Source: SBAX01 sp964646605
GTDB taxonomy: Bacteria > Planctomycetota > Phycisphaerae > UBA1845
Direction of reading: 5' to 3'
Length of the DNA: 64,000 bases
Assembly (NCBI GenBank): GCA_964646605.1
Contig: CAZYEX010000003.1
Coordinates: forward strand, 1 to 64,000
In this document: piece after piece, positions 1-8,175 of the stretch
Layout: every line of letters begins with the position of its first letter
How positions within the stretch are numbered: position 1 is the stretch's first letter
The notes under the pieces: model-generated
What the model was told of the DNA's origin: nothing
Databases searched by the model: none
What the model saw: only the letters and a program-made list of their open reading frames with translations
Translations under genes and position numbers: made by a program

Positions 1-1
1 C

Positions 2-163
2 GATGGCGGTGAAATTGGTTACTCAGACAAACAGCACAAGGGCAATGTCGGGGAGGGCCAGTTCCACATTACTGACAAGACCTTGCAAACCCATCTGGAC
101 AGATACTTCCACAAAACCCTGACCTACGACGAGCTTTACCAGCTCCTCGCCGCCGACGGCTAG
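2..163 (+). CDS. 3' end of an unidentified gene (partial)
   Basis: The frame is open from the window edge to a TAG at 161-163 and gives 53 residues ending YDELYQLLAADG. I do not recognise the family. Its stop codon overlaps that of the convergent methyltransferase gene through the shared palindrome CTAG at 160-163. A gene tightly convergent with a solitary DNA methyltransferase is often the cognate restriction endonuclease, so that is the best guess, but it rests on position only. Confidence 0.5.
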   Translation, partial: DGGEIGYSDKQHKGNVGEGQFHITDKTLQTHLDRYFHKTLTYDELYQLLAADG

Positions 164-1197
164 GTGAAGAGGAGCGGCTGGGGACTCTTGATTGACGAGG
201 CATCAGAAGTCGCGAGGTTTGACTCTTGGTGGACTGGCGGTTGCAAGAGTGTCTGGAGTTCTCTATCAACAGCAATCTCTGCCGCAAACGGGTTGCTATT
301 CTGCCATCCGGTTTTTCCAATCGTTCGGAATTTCTCCAGCCTGCGAATCGCGATTTCACAGAAAACAGGATTGATGTCCATCGTATGGCAATTTCGCCCG
401 AGCATTTCTGCCGAGAGCAACGTCGATCCCGAATGAGCGAAGAAATCCACAATCAAATCGCCGGGGTCTGAACTGGCGCGGATAATTCGCTCGCAGCTCT
501 TGAGCGGCTTCTGCGCGTAGCAGCCGTTGACGTTCTCCTCCATGCGATAGAACACCTGTTGGATATCGACCCAAACATTGCCCGCCCGGATGTTTTCCGA
601 TTTGCTGCGTTCGAGGTTCTCGGTCACGACACCGTTCACCTCTTTGTAGTAACCGCGTAGAATCTTCGGGATGTTCGTGTACTCAGCCTCAATGTTAAAA
701 ACCGGCGAGCCTCTGACGTAGTAGAGCAGTTCTTGTCGTAGTGCCATCCAGTTTTTTTGCGTTCCGTAGCCTCGCTGGTTACGCATGGTGATGAACGACC
801 GTGGACGAAAGGCAGTCTCTCTCATCATCAGCATGAAGTCGGGTAGCGGTTGAAAGCCTTCATTTTGGTCAGCCCCCATCCAAACGTAGAGAGACGCGTC
901 CTTCCCCAGCACGCAGTCGGTGTTCGCAACCCAGCGTCTGCACCAATCCATGAACTCGTTGATACTCCGCCTCTCGAAAGCGACCAAGTTGTAGGGCGGG
1001 TCATGCAATGCGAGTCGCGCTACGTCGCTCCCAACCAATTTCTGCACGTCCTCCCAGCGAGATGCGTCCAAACAACCAACGCGGTGTTTGCCGATCGGAT
1101 CTTCCCACACTTCGCCTTGACGCAATCTGCAATACCTTTGCAGAGCCGCTTGAAGCTGCGGCACTTCGTCGAGCCGAGGTAATGGACTGTTCTCCAT
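160..1197 (-). CDS. DNA methyltransferase (N6-adenine/N4-cytosine, beta-type order)
   Basis: A 345-residue protein of the N6_N4_Mtase family, expected to transfer a methyl group from S-adenosylmethionine to an exocyclic amino group of A or C in DNA. The catalytic motif DPPY is at residues 66-69 and the AdoMet-binding motif FAHSGST at about 253-259, so motif IV precedes motif I, which is the beta-class order. AQKPLKSCERII just before motif I is typical of these enzymes. The ATG is preceded by AGGAAA at good spacing. The gene converges on, and overlaps by four bases, an incomplete gene at the window edge that may encode the matching restriction enzyme. The C-terminal 50 residues are low in recognisable motifs. 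The target sequence cannot be inferred. Confidence 0.9.
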   Translation of the reverse strand: MENSPLPRLDEVPQLQAALQRYCRLRQGEVWEDPIGKHRVGCLDASRWEDVQKLVGSDVARLALHDPPYNLVAFERRSINEFMDWCRRWVANTDCVLGKDASLYVWMGADQNEGFQPLPDFMLMMRETAFRPRSFITMRNQRGYGTQKNWMALRQELLYYVRGSPVFNIEAEYTNIPKILRGYYKEVNGVVTENLERSKSENIRAGNVWVDIQQVFYRMEENVNGCYAQKPLKSCERIIRASSDPGDLIVDFFAHSGSTLLSAEMLGRNCHTMDINPVFCEIAIRRLEKFRTIGKTGWQNSNPFAAEIAVDRELQTLLQPPVHQESNLATSDASSIKSPQPLLFT

Positions 1198-1220
1198 AGC
1201 TGTTTCCTAGGCTACCAACT

Positions 1221-1301
1221 TCACACCTTCGCGTAAACCTCCGCATTCTTTTCTACGAACTCCTTCGACTTCGCTTCCATCCCCTTCTTCAGCGCCTTTG
1301 A
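1221..1301 (-). pseudogene. possible 3' remnant of thiC
   Basis: Read on the minus strand, this stretch encodes SKALKKGMEAKSKEF followed by VEKNAEVYAKV and a TGA. The pattern GMxxxSxxFxxxxxEVY resembles the extreme C-terminus of phosphomethylpyrimidine synthase (ThiC; E. coli ends near GMADMSENFRARGGEIY, from memory). The frame runs back only about 55 codons to an in-frame TAG and has no obvious start, so it would be a fragment. It ends 23 bases upstream of the methyltransferase start, as if the restriction-modification locus had been placed next to a damaged thiC. The identification is from a short motif only. Confidence 0.3.
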
Positions 1302-1921
1302 CCACAAAACAGCACGCGATTCGCTTTGACGGCCGGGGTTGGCGGCAGCAGCACCAACGCCCTTGAGCGTTGGGGCGACAAGCTGACCCTAAACCCGCAC
1401 CCTCTCGCTCGCCCGAAAGGAGCCATCGTCCGACCGAGCTGATCGGTCCGCGCGCTCCCCTCCACCGATCACCTTCCAAGTTATTCTGTATGATGCCTCG
1501 GTCCCCGCTCACCGCGGTCAGCGGGCAACGGACGGCGGAGTTCAGTACCGCGACAGTGATGGCGCGGTGTTGGCGCAAGGATGAACTACGTATGGCGAAG
1601 GGACAACACGCATGGCCGACGGGGAATCTCGAAAGGGAACCCCACGTCCCTCTTTCCCCGGCATGGGGAATGGGTCGTTCCTGTTCGGCAATGGACAATC
1701 CGCTCTCGCCAGGGGCCATCACATGGCAGCCAACCACGCCGGGCGCCAAACCGGAGAAAAAAATATACGAAACGAAGCCATGCTAAACTTACGCTTGACA
1801 AGAGCAGTATGGCCGAGCGGCATCCCTCGCCGCAGCCGCCACCAATCGAGAGGACCGCACGCGGCTGTGCGGGCGCACTCCGCCTTGCCCCTCCGTCCCT
1901 CATCAATGATGTGTCGCTACG
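1302..1921. other. non-coding stretch with two hairpins
   Basis: No reading frame here looks like protein on either strand; the open frames are rich in Arg, Ser and Pro and lack motifs. It contains a perfect 7-bp hairpin (CCAACGC 1354-1360, GCGTTGG 1367-1373) and an imperfect 22-bp palindrome at 1504-1525 centred on ACCGCGGT. An A-run at about 1756-1763 stands out against the GC-rich background. No promoter or RNA gene could be assigned. Confidence 0.5.
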
Positions 1922-2665
1922 CTATGGCGCGCCGGCGTTCTTCGCGGCTACGCGAGGTTGCGAGCGCGCCGGCGAACTCGAGGCGGCGAGTTGCTCGCCC
2001 ACCCACGCGTTCCGCGGATCGATGCGCTTGGCCTCGACGAGATGATGATACGCGGCCTCGGGATGATTTCGGCGGATGAGGAACTTGGCCGTGGCGACAT
2101 GCGCGGCGGCGCTGTCGGGCTCCATGGCCACCGCCTGGCGATAGCGCAATAGCGCTCCGTCGAGATCACCGCGCTGCTCATATTCATCGGCGAGGAAAAG
2201 GTATTGCCTGGCCGAGGGTCCCACGAAGTCCGCCGCCCATTGGGCGTGCGCGAGCGCCTCCTCGAACTGCCCCTTGAGTTCCAGGGTGATGTTGAGCCCC
2301 TCGAGCGACGCCTGGTGACCGGGGGATTCGTCGATGGCCCGGCGATAGTAGGCCACGGCGTTGTCCAACTCTCGGAACGCGGCCGCGTGGTTGCGCTCCG
2401 CGAACTTCTGCTTGGCGACCATCACGCTGCACACGCCCATGTCGTGAAGCGTCTCCACCCGGCGATGGGCCTTGTTCTCGGCGTTGAGCAGCAAGTATCG
2501 CGCCGGGCCGTACTCGCCGCGGAGCATCGCGTATTGACCCTCGAGGCGAAGCTGCTGATAATTGGGCCCGCATCCGCCCAGGAGCATCGCCAAACAGAAA
2601 AGGGCGACGATCACCAGGGGAATGTTGGACCAGTCCGTCTCGTGCGAATCATCTGCATGTGTCAT
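1922..2665 (-). CDS. TPR-repeat lipoprotein
   Basis: A 247-residue probable lipoprotein. The chosen ATG follows GGAGGAA with ideal spacing; an upstream ATG in the same frame has no ribosome site. After a polar N-terminus comes a membrane segment ending in the lipobox LLGGC (Cys near residue 31), so the protein should be lipid-anchored. The rest is tetratricopeptide-like helical repeats, for example AVAYYRRAIDESPGHQASLE and ALLRYRQAVAMEPDSAAAH, which usually mediate protein-protein contacts. The C-terminus is Ala/Ser/Pro-rich. It is divergent from the neighbouring phosphoesterase gene with 79 bases between the starts, so the two promoters share that gap. The partner is unknown. Confidence 0.85.
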   Translation of the reverse strand: MTHADDSHETDWSNIPLVIVALFCLAMLLGGCGPNYQQLRLEGQYAMLRGEYGPARYLLLNAENKAHRRVETLHDMGVCSVMVAKQKFAERNHAAAFRELDNAVAYYRRAIDESPGHQASLEGLNITLELKGQFEEALAHAQWAADFVGPSARQYLFLADEYEQRGDLDGALLRYRQAVAMEPDSAAAHVATAKFLIRRNHPEAAYHHLVEAKRIDPRNAWVGEQLAASSSPARSQPRVAAKNAGAP

Positions 2666-2744
2666 CTCGAGTTCCTCCGTGCGTTCGAGGTACTTCCCTG
2701 CGTCGCGGGGCCTGTCGCGCACCGGGCCCCACGGACGGCTTCCC

Positions 2745-3128
2745 ATGCCTGAGCGGTTCGTCATTCTACATCATCGGTCGGACCAGGGCGAACACTGGGA
2801 CCTAATGCTGGAACGCGGGGACGTCCTGCTCACCTGGCAACTCCTGCGCGACCCGACGGATCCGGCCAACTACCCCATCCCGGCCCGGCGAATCGGCGAC
2901 CACCGCAAGGCCTACCTCACCTACGAAGGCCCGCTCTCGGGCAACCGGGGGACCGTACGGCGGGTGGACGAGGGGAGTTTCCGCTTCATCCGGCAGGGTG
3001 CCGCGGGGTACTCGTTGGACGTGAATGGTCGGTGCCTTTCCGGTCGCTTCGACCTAATCGTTGCGGGTGGCGAAGCATGGTTTCTAGCGACGGCCACCCG
3101 CGTGGGCGGGTCGGCGGCGTCACCGTGA
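2745..3128 (+). CDS. LigD-type 3'-phosphoesterase domain protein (stand-alone)
   Basis: A 127-residue protein matching the N-terminal phosphoesterase module of the bacterial end-joining ligase LigD, which trims 3'-phosphates and ribonucleotides from DNA ends. The signature HHRSDQGEHWDLMLE near residues 9-23 supplies the conserved His and Asp, and DHRKAYLTYEGPLSGNRG is the second conserved block. The ATG at 2745 begins where homology begins; upstream in-frame sequence lies over the divergent lipoprotein gene and is not protein-like. No ligase, polymerase or Ku gene is visible in the window, so whether it acts in end-joining is open. Confidence 0.8.
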   Translation: MPERFVILHHRSDQGEHWDLMLERGDVLLTWQLLRDPTDPANYPIPARRIGDHRKAYLTYEGPLSGNRGTVRRVDEGSFRFIRQGAAGYSLDVNGRCLSGRFDLIVAGGEAWFLATATRVGGSAASP

Positions 3129-3259
3129 GCGGCTCGACATCGCCCTGGGGGAACCCTAGCATGGCCTCTCTCGTTTCCCGACGCCGTCATGGCGGGGCGG
3201 TCGGGTCGTCGTGGGCGGCAGTCCACGTTTCAAGTTCCGTCAATTGAAGGGAGCCGGGC

Positions 3260-4795
3260 ATGAGCCGAATAGGCACGTCGATGTGGTTGGGTTTTCTCCT
3301 CATCACCCCCGTCGCGGTGGTGGGCGATGTAATTACGGATTGGAACGAGGTCACCTTGGATGCGATCCGGATCACGTCGACCAATCCGCCGAAGGCATCA
3401 AGGGCGCTGGCCATGGTCCATGCGGCCATGTACGACGCGGTCAACGCGATCGAAGGTACGCACGAGGCTTACCTCGTCGAGGCCTCGCCGCCCGCGGGCA
3501 CGTCGGCGGAAGCGGCGGCGGCGACGGCGGCGCACGACGTGCTGGCGGCCTTGTTCGCCGATCTGTTGACGGAGTTCGACGCTGCGCTCGCTGGGTCCCT
3601 GGCGGACATTTCCGACGGCCAATCGAAGGACGATGGGATCGCCTTCGGACAGTCGGTGGCAGCACAAGTTCTTGCGGCGCGGGCCGATGACCACTCCGCC
3701 GACGTTCTCGAATACGCGCCCAGCGGCGAAGTCGGGCGTTGGGCGCCGACTCCTCCGGCGCTGGCGGCGGCGCTGTTGCCGAACTGGCCCTCGGTGACCC
3801 CCTTCGCCATGACCAGCGGTTTTCAATTCCGCGGCGGCGGCCCGCCGGACCTGGCCAGCGACGAGTACGCCGTAGCGTTCAACGAAGCGAAGGAAATCGG
3901 TCGTGCCGACAGCGCCACCCGCACCGAAGAGCAAACGGAGATTGCGCAGTTCTGGATTAATGGCGGGGCAACGGCGACTCCGCCGGGGCACTGGAACTCG
4001 ATCGCACAGCTCATCGCCGAAGGGCAGGCGAACGACCTGGCGAAGAATGCGCGGTTGTTTGCGCTACTGAACATCGCATTGGCGGATGCGGCCATTGCTT
4101 CGTGGGACAACAAGTACGCTTACGACCACTGGCGTCCGGTTACGGCGATTCCCGCGGCGGCGAACGACGGGAACGATGCGACCGAGGCCGATGCCGACTG
4201 GCTGCCGCTCATTCCGACGCCGCCATTTCCAGAATACACCTCGGGGCACAGCACCTTCAGCGGCGCCGGGTCCAAGATTCTCGAGCAGTTTTTCGGAACC
4301 GACGAGATCGAGTTCACGGTGAACAGCGACTCGACCCCGGAGGTCTTTCGCACCTTCGACAGCTTTTCCGCGGCGGCGGATGAGAGTGGGCAGAGCCGCA
4401 TCTACGGCGGTATTCACTGGCAGTACGCGAATCAGGATGGACTGCGCTCGGGGCGTGATCTCGCGGAGTACGTCTACGCCAACTTCCTGACGGCCGTCGA
4501 GGCCGCGGACGCCGACGAAGACGGGGTCGCCGACGATGCGGACAACTGTCCTGCGGATGCCAATGCGGATCAAGCGAACGGCGACGAGGACGGCGTGGGC
4601 GACGTGTGCGACAATTGTCCCGATGACGCCAATGCGGACCAGGCCGATGAGGACGACGACGGCCACGGAGATGTCTGCGACGCCGACGGCGGCGGACGAC
4701 CACGGATTTGCGGGGCGTTCAATCTACTCAACCTCGCGGGGCTGACCGGTCTGCTGATGATGTTACGGGCGATACCCGTCCGCCGACGCCGCTAG
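3260..4795 (+). CDS. secreted vanadium haloperoxidase-like protein with TSP3 repeats and C-terminal anchor
   Basis: A 511-residue exported protein. After a signal peptide comes a vanadium chloroperoxidase/PAP2-type helical domain. The three vanadate-binding blocks are KYAYDHWRP (about residue 285), PEYTSGHSTF (about 325) and SRIYGGIHWQYANQDG (about 380), so the active-site Lys, Arg and two His are all present. Residues about 415-475 are thrombospondin type 3 calcium repeats (DADEDGVADDADNCP and similar). The protein ends with PRICGA, a hydrophobic stretch and RRRR, like two other surface proteins in the window. AAGGGAG precedes the ATG. Activity could be haloperoxidase or acid phosphatase; sequence alone does not decide. 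The last 33 bases overlap the convergent transporter gene. Confidence 0.9.
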   Translation: MSRIGTSMWLGFLLITPVAVVGDVITDWNEVTLDAIRITSTNPPKASRALAMVHAAMYDAVNAIEGTHEAYLVEASPPAGTSAEAAAATAAHDVLAALFADLLTEFDAALAGSLADISDGQSKDDGIAFGQSVAAQVLAARADDHSADVLEYAPSGEVGRWAPTPPALAAALLPNWPSVTPFAMTSGFQFRGGGPPDLASDEYAVAFNEAKEIGRADSATRTEEQTEIAQFWINGGATATPPGHWNSIAQLIAEGQANDLAKNARLFALLNIALADAAIASWDNKYAYDHWRPVTAIPAAANDGNDATEADADWLPLIPTPPFPEYTSGHSTFSGAGSKILEQFFGTDEIEFTVNSDSTPEVFRTFDSFSAAADESGQSRIYGGIHWQYANQDGLRSGRDLAEYVYANFLTAVEAADADEDGVADDADNCPADANADQANGDEDGVGDVCDNCPDDANADQADEDDDGHGDVCDADGGGRPRICGAFNLLNLAGLTGLLMMLRAIPVRRRR

Positions 4796-5749
4796 GGCGG
4801 GCGCGGGGTCGATCGAACGCGAATGAGCGCGGCGCGATCGCCGCCGCTGGGCGTCGAGCATGACCACGGCCCCGGCGACGGCGGTCGCGCCGCCTAGCCA
4901 TTGTGTCGAGGTCAGTCGTTCGTCGAAGAGGAACGAGGAAGCTGTCGTGGTCAGGAAGGGCTGCAAGAGAATGACTCCGCCGGCGAGAGCCACTCCCAGT
5001 CGGGCGATCGCGGCGTAGTAGGTGACGTGGGTGATGGCGATGCCGGCGAAGGCGGAAGCCGTGAGCATGGCCAGTTGTCCCCAGGTCATCTGCGCGGCCT
5101 CCGCGCCGTGTCCGCGGGCGAAGAGCAGCATGACGGGGATGACCCCGGCGGCGGTGTAGGAGCTGATGGCCGCGAAGGCGGTCGCGGAGCGGATTTCGTT
5201 CATGTAGTACCGCACGGAGAGCGAGTACCCGCCGTAGAGCAGACCTGCGGCCATACCCAGGGCGATGCCGACGGCGGTGGCGCCGCGCGGCGGCTCGTTC
5301 CCCAGAAAACACAAGCCGAGGAGCCCGAACATCACCAACACGACGCCCGATACGTACCCGGCGGAGCGCACGAGGGCGCGTTCCCCGGGAAAAAGCAGAT
5401 AAGCGCCCAGGGCCACGAAAACGATCTGCAAACGGAGGAGGAAGGTGATCAGTCCGGGGTTGATGTAGTAGGGGGCCCAGGCGAAACACATCTGCGCCGC
5501 GAAGTTGAACAAACTTGGCACCAGCGCCGCTCGCCACAATCCCTTGGGCAAGCGGCCTCGCGCCGCGCCGTGGATCAGCAGCGGCGACCAGAACAGGGCG
5601 GAGATTCCGTAGCGCCATCCGTTCGCCGTCCATCCGTCGATGTAGGTGGTGAAGTATTTCAGAAACAGAGGGACGCTGGACCAGCCCAGCAAGGTGACGA
5701 AGATCAACACGATCCCGCCGGTGTGGTCCTTGGATGGGTCACGGGTCAT
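4763..5749 (-). CDS. EamA/DMT-family transporter
   Basis: A 328-residue integral membrane protein with about ten hydrophobic helices arranged as two EamA repeats, the layout of drug/metabolite transporters of the inner membrane. The second repeat carries the typical segment AIARLGVALAGGVILLQPF. The substrate cannot be inferred. It begins 13 bases after the stop of the NHL-repeat gene and is probably co-transcribed with it. Its C-terminal tail is Arg/Ala-rich and its last 33 bases are antisense to the end of the haloperoxidase-like gene. Confidence 0.88.
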   Translation of the reverse strand: MTRDPSKDHTGGIVLIFVTLLGWSSVPLFLKYFTTYIDGWTANGWRYGISALFWSPLLIHGAARGRLPKGLWRAALVPSLFNFAAQMCFAWAPYYINPGLITFLLRLQIVFVALGAYLLFPGERALVRSAGYVSGVVLVMFGLLGLCFLGNEPPRGATAVGIALGMAAGLLYGGYSLSVRYYMNEIRSATAFAAISSYTAAGVIPVMLLFARGHGAEAAQMTWGQLAMLTASAFAGIAITHVTYYAAIARLGVALAGGVILLQPFLTTTASSFLFDERLTSTQWLGGATAVAGAVVMLDAQRRRSRRAHSRSIDPAPALAASADGYRP

Positions 5750-5762
5750 GGGGGCGGTTCGC

Positions 5763-7631
5763 TCAAGGGCAGTGCAGGGTGATGCGTGTTTCGCGTCCGC
5801 CGCGCTGGATGGGGATCGTCCAGCCCAGATTCAGGGGGACGCAGAGGCCGCCGTTTGCGTCGGTGCAGTAGGCCAGGGCCGCGGAGACTTCCCAGGTTGC
5901 GTCGGCGACGGCGGCGGTCGGAATGCGCACCGAAAGCGGTAGCGAGGTTGACTTCCCCGTTTGTTGAACCAGAGTCGTGCCATTGGATGTCACGCGAATG
6001 GACCACGGGGCCTCGGAACTGAGTTTGCCTCCCTCGGGCAGCGGGCCGTCCAGGCGAATGTCGATGTCCGCGCCGGTCGCGACCGCGACGGGTTCGAGTC
6101 GGATGCTCTTGTCCGCGCACAACTGGACGGTTGACGGCAGCGACAGGCCGTCCAACGCGACCTCGCACCATGCTCCCGTCGCCAAGTGTACTCGCGCGAC
6201 GCGATGGTTGTTGGTGTCGGCGACGAAGACATGCTCACCGGCTACGGAGAGCCCGCCGGGCTCGAAAAAGGCGGGTTTACCGTCGTCGGTCGAGGCCCCA
6301 GGTTGACCCGTGCCGAACAAGGTCCGCACGGAGCGGGCGCCCGGATCGACCACCTTGATCTTGTGGTTGTAGGTATCGGCGACGAGCAGCATCCGCCCCC
6401 AGGCCGACACGCCCAATGGATGTTGTAGTTTCGCCTTCGGGAAAACGCCGTCCACGTCGCCGAAGGAGAACAGTCCTTCGCCGAGCACGGTGAACACTTG
6501 CTCGTCGGCCATGTCGATGCCGCGGATGGCGCTGACCTCACTGTCCGCGACGTAGAGGTTTCCGCCCAGGGCGCAGATGCCCGATGGTTGCGCGAAGGCG
6601 GAGATCTCGGTGGGTCCGTCGACGAGGTTCTCACGGCCGGTCCCGGCCAGAGCCCGAGCGAAGCCCACGGGTAGGTCGACCCGCCAGATCTGATGCACCC
6701 CGGCCATGGCCACGTAGAGCGTCGATCCTTCCAGGCACAAATCCCATGGCGAGTTCAGACCTTGCTGCGCGCCCATCCCCCCCCCGGCGCGGTCATTCTC
6801 CATGCGTCCGGTGCCGACGACGGTGGAGACCTCGAACGTGTCGAGATCGATCTTGCGGATGAGGTGGTTTTCGGTGTCCGCGACGTAGAGGTTGCCGTGT
6901 CCCGCGGCAAGTCCTTGGGGATGGTTGAACGTGGCCCGGTCCGCCGGACCGTCGTCGGCGCCGATCGCCCCGCTGCCGACGACGCGAAGGACCTTCGTTC
7001 GGCCGTGGGCATCGGGCAGTTTGGCGATCACGATGCGATTGTGGTTCGAGTCGGCGATGAACAGGCGATCGGAGGGGACGTCGGCGAGGACCTTGCCGGG
7101 AAACGCCAGCCCCGTCGTAGCGCGGACGTTGCCCTCTCGGCGCAGCTCCAACGGTCCGTTCGCCGCTGTCCCGAGCGCCCGGCCTTGGGCGAGCGCTTGT
7201 GCGATCAGCTCATCGAGAACTTCTCGGTTCCCCTCGCCCGCGGCGACGCCGACGATATGCCCGCTGGGGTCGATGACCACGACCGTGGGCCAGCTCCGCA
7301 CGGCGTAGGCCCGCCAGATTTTCATCTGGTCGTCGATGACCACAGGGTGGCGGATTTCGTAACGCAGAATGGCCGCCCGGATCGTCTCGCGATTGGCTTC
7401 GTTGGTGAACTTGGCGCTGTGTACGCCGATGAAGGTCACCGGATCGCTCGCGTATTTGTGTTCCAGGTACGCAAGGTCGGGCAGAATGTGAATGCAGTTG
7501 ATGCAGCAGTAAGTCCAGAAGTCCAAAACCACGATCTGTCCGTTCAGTTCGTGCCCGAACCGCAGAGGTCGATCGGTGTTCAACCAACCCAACCCGGCGT
7601 CCAACGTTGGAGCGTACACGTTCCCGGACAT
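5763..7631 (-). CDS. NHLRC2-like thioredoxin-fold / NHL beta-propeller protein
   Basis: A 622-residue protein in three parts. Residues about 10-150 are a thioredoxin-like domain with the unusual motif WTYCCINCIHILPDL, the CCINC signature of the NHLRC2 family. Residues about 170-490 form an NHL beta-propeller with repeats such as LFIADSNHNRIVIAKL, NLYVADTENHLIRKID and VFVADTNNHRVARV. The last about 130 residues resemble a DsbD-like beta domain. No signal peptide is seen, so it is likely cytoplasmic. GAGGG precedes the ATG. The family's molecular role is poorly known; the Cys motif suggests redox activity. The transporter gene follows after 13 bases. Confidence 0.88.
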   Translation of the reverse strand: MSGNVYAPTLDAGLGWLNTDRPLRFGHELNGQIVVLDFWTYCCINCIHILPDLAYLEHKYASDPVTFIGVHSAKFTNEANRETIRAAILRYEIRHPVVIDDQMKIWRAYAVRSWPTVVVIDPSGHIVGVAAGEGNREVLDELIAQALAQGRALGTAANGPLELRREGNVRATTGLAFPGKVLADVPSDRLFIADSNHNRIVIAKLPDAHGRTKVLRVVGSGAIGADDGPADRATFNHPQGLAAGHGNLYVADTENHLIRKIDLDTFEVSTVVGTGRMENDRAGGGMGAQQGLNSPWDLCLEGSTLYVAMAGVHQIWRVDLPVGFARALAGTGRENLVDGPTEISAFAQPSGICALGGNLYVADSEVSAIRGIDMADEQVFTVLGEGLFSFGDVDGVFPKAKLQHPLGVSAWGRMLLVADTYNHKIKVVDPGARSVRTLFGTGQPGASTDDGKPAFFEPGGLSVAGEHVFVADTNNHRVARVHLATGAWCEVALDGLSLPSTVQLCADKSIRLEPVAVATGADIDIRLDGPLPEGGKLSSEAPWSIRVTSNGTTLVQQTGKSTSLPLSVRIPTAAVADATWEVSAALAYCTDANGGLCVPLNLGWTIPIQRGGRETRITLHCP

Positions 7632-7766
7632 GATCCCTCGCCTTGTTCCCTATCGCCGAGCGCCGCCCCCCTCCGGCCACGCGACCTCGGCGATTGCGGA
7701 CGATTCCGTCAACCCGTTCATTCGGCTAGCCTATTGTACATTGCCGCCGTTGGCGGGGGAACGTGT

Positions 7767-8012
7767 ATGATGGACTACGAAGTAACCCTGCTCCCCTTCA
7801 TCATAATCCTGCTGGTCGGCGTACTCGGGTTGGGCGGGGCCGTCCTGGCCCTGCTCGCATGGTGGTCGCAGCGATTCACCGACAAACAACGCAACGAACC
7901 GCGGGCGATCAAGGAACGACGGGAGCGCGGCGAGTGCGTTGTCTGTGGATATGACCTGAAAGCCAATGTCTCGGGGCGCTTTCCAGAATGCGGAACGCGA
8001 GCTTGGCAGTGA
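7767..8012 (+). CDS. small membrane protein with degenerate zinc ribbon
   Basis: An 81-residue protein with one N-terminal transmembrane segment (about residues 7-32), a charged linker and a C-terminal half-intact zinc ribbon. CVVCGYDL keeps the first Cys pair. The second pair, normally CPEC in this planctomycete-type ribbon, reads FPEC, so one ligand is lost. The codon is TTT, one base away from TGT. GGGGGA lies at good spacing before the ATG. An ATG one codon later could also serve. It is divergent from the NHL gene. Function unknown. Confidence 0.65.
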   Translation: MMDYEVTLLPFIIILLVGVLGLGGAVLALLAWWSQRFTDKQRNEPRAIKERRERGECVVCGYDLKANVSGRFPECGTRAWQ

Positions 8013-8104
8013 ATGTACGGTGCGTTCTTCGAACGAACCTTCGCCCCTGGTGCGTGCCGTGTAAGCAGCTGACGATCGGGTAAATCGCGTACAAGACGCG
8101 CGTG

Positions 8105-8131
8105 GCCGGCCCGTGAGAACCACGGGCCGGC
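8105..8131. terminator. strong hairpin between convergent genes
   Basis: A perfect 11-bp stem (GCCGGCCCGTG at 8105-8115, CACGGGCCGGC at 8121-8131) with loop AGAAC lies between the stop codons of two convergent genes. No clear T-run follows on either strand. It is best read as a bidirectional transcription terminator or 3'-end stabiliser. Confidence 0.55.
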
Positions 8132-8175
8132 GACCGCACTTTGTTCCGCCGTACCGTTCTGCCGACGATCGTCCG

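Noticed and set aside
1207..1749. Minus-strand open frame upstream of the methyltransferase
   Set aside because: Composition is not protein-like and the ThiC-like fragment lies in a different frame of the same strand.
1795..1800. TTGACA as a -35 box
   Set aside because: No acceptable -10 box at 16-18 bases and no plus-strand gene follows.
5609..5617. GTAGCGCCA within the EamA gene
   Set aside because: Only the first nine bases of the hairpin element, no right arm, and in a normal coding context; likely chance.
6693..7766. In-frame upstream extension of the small zinc-ribbon protein
   Set aside because: It is antisense to the NHL-repeat gene; the ATG at 7767 has its own ribosome site.
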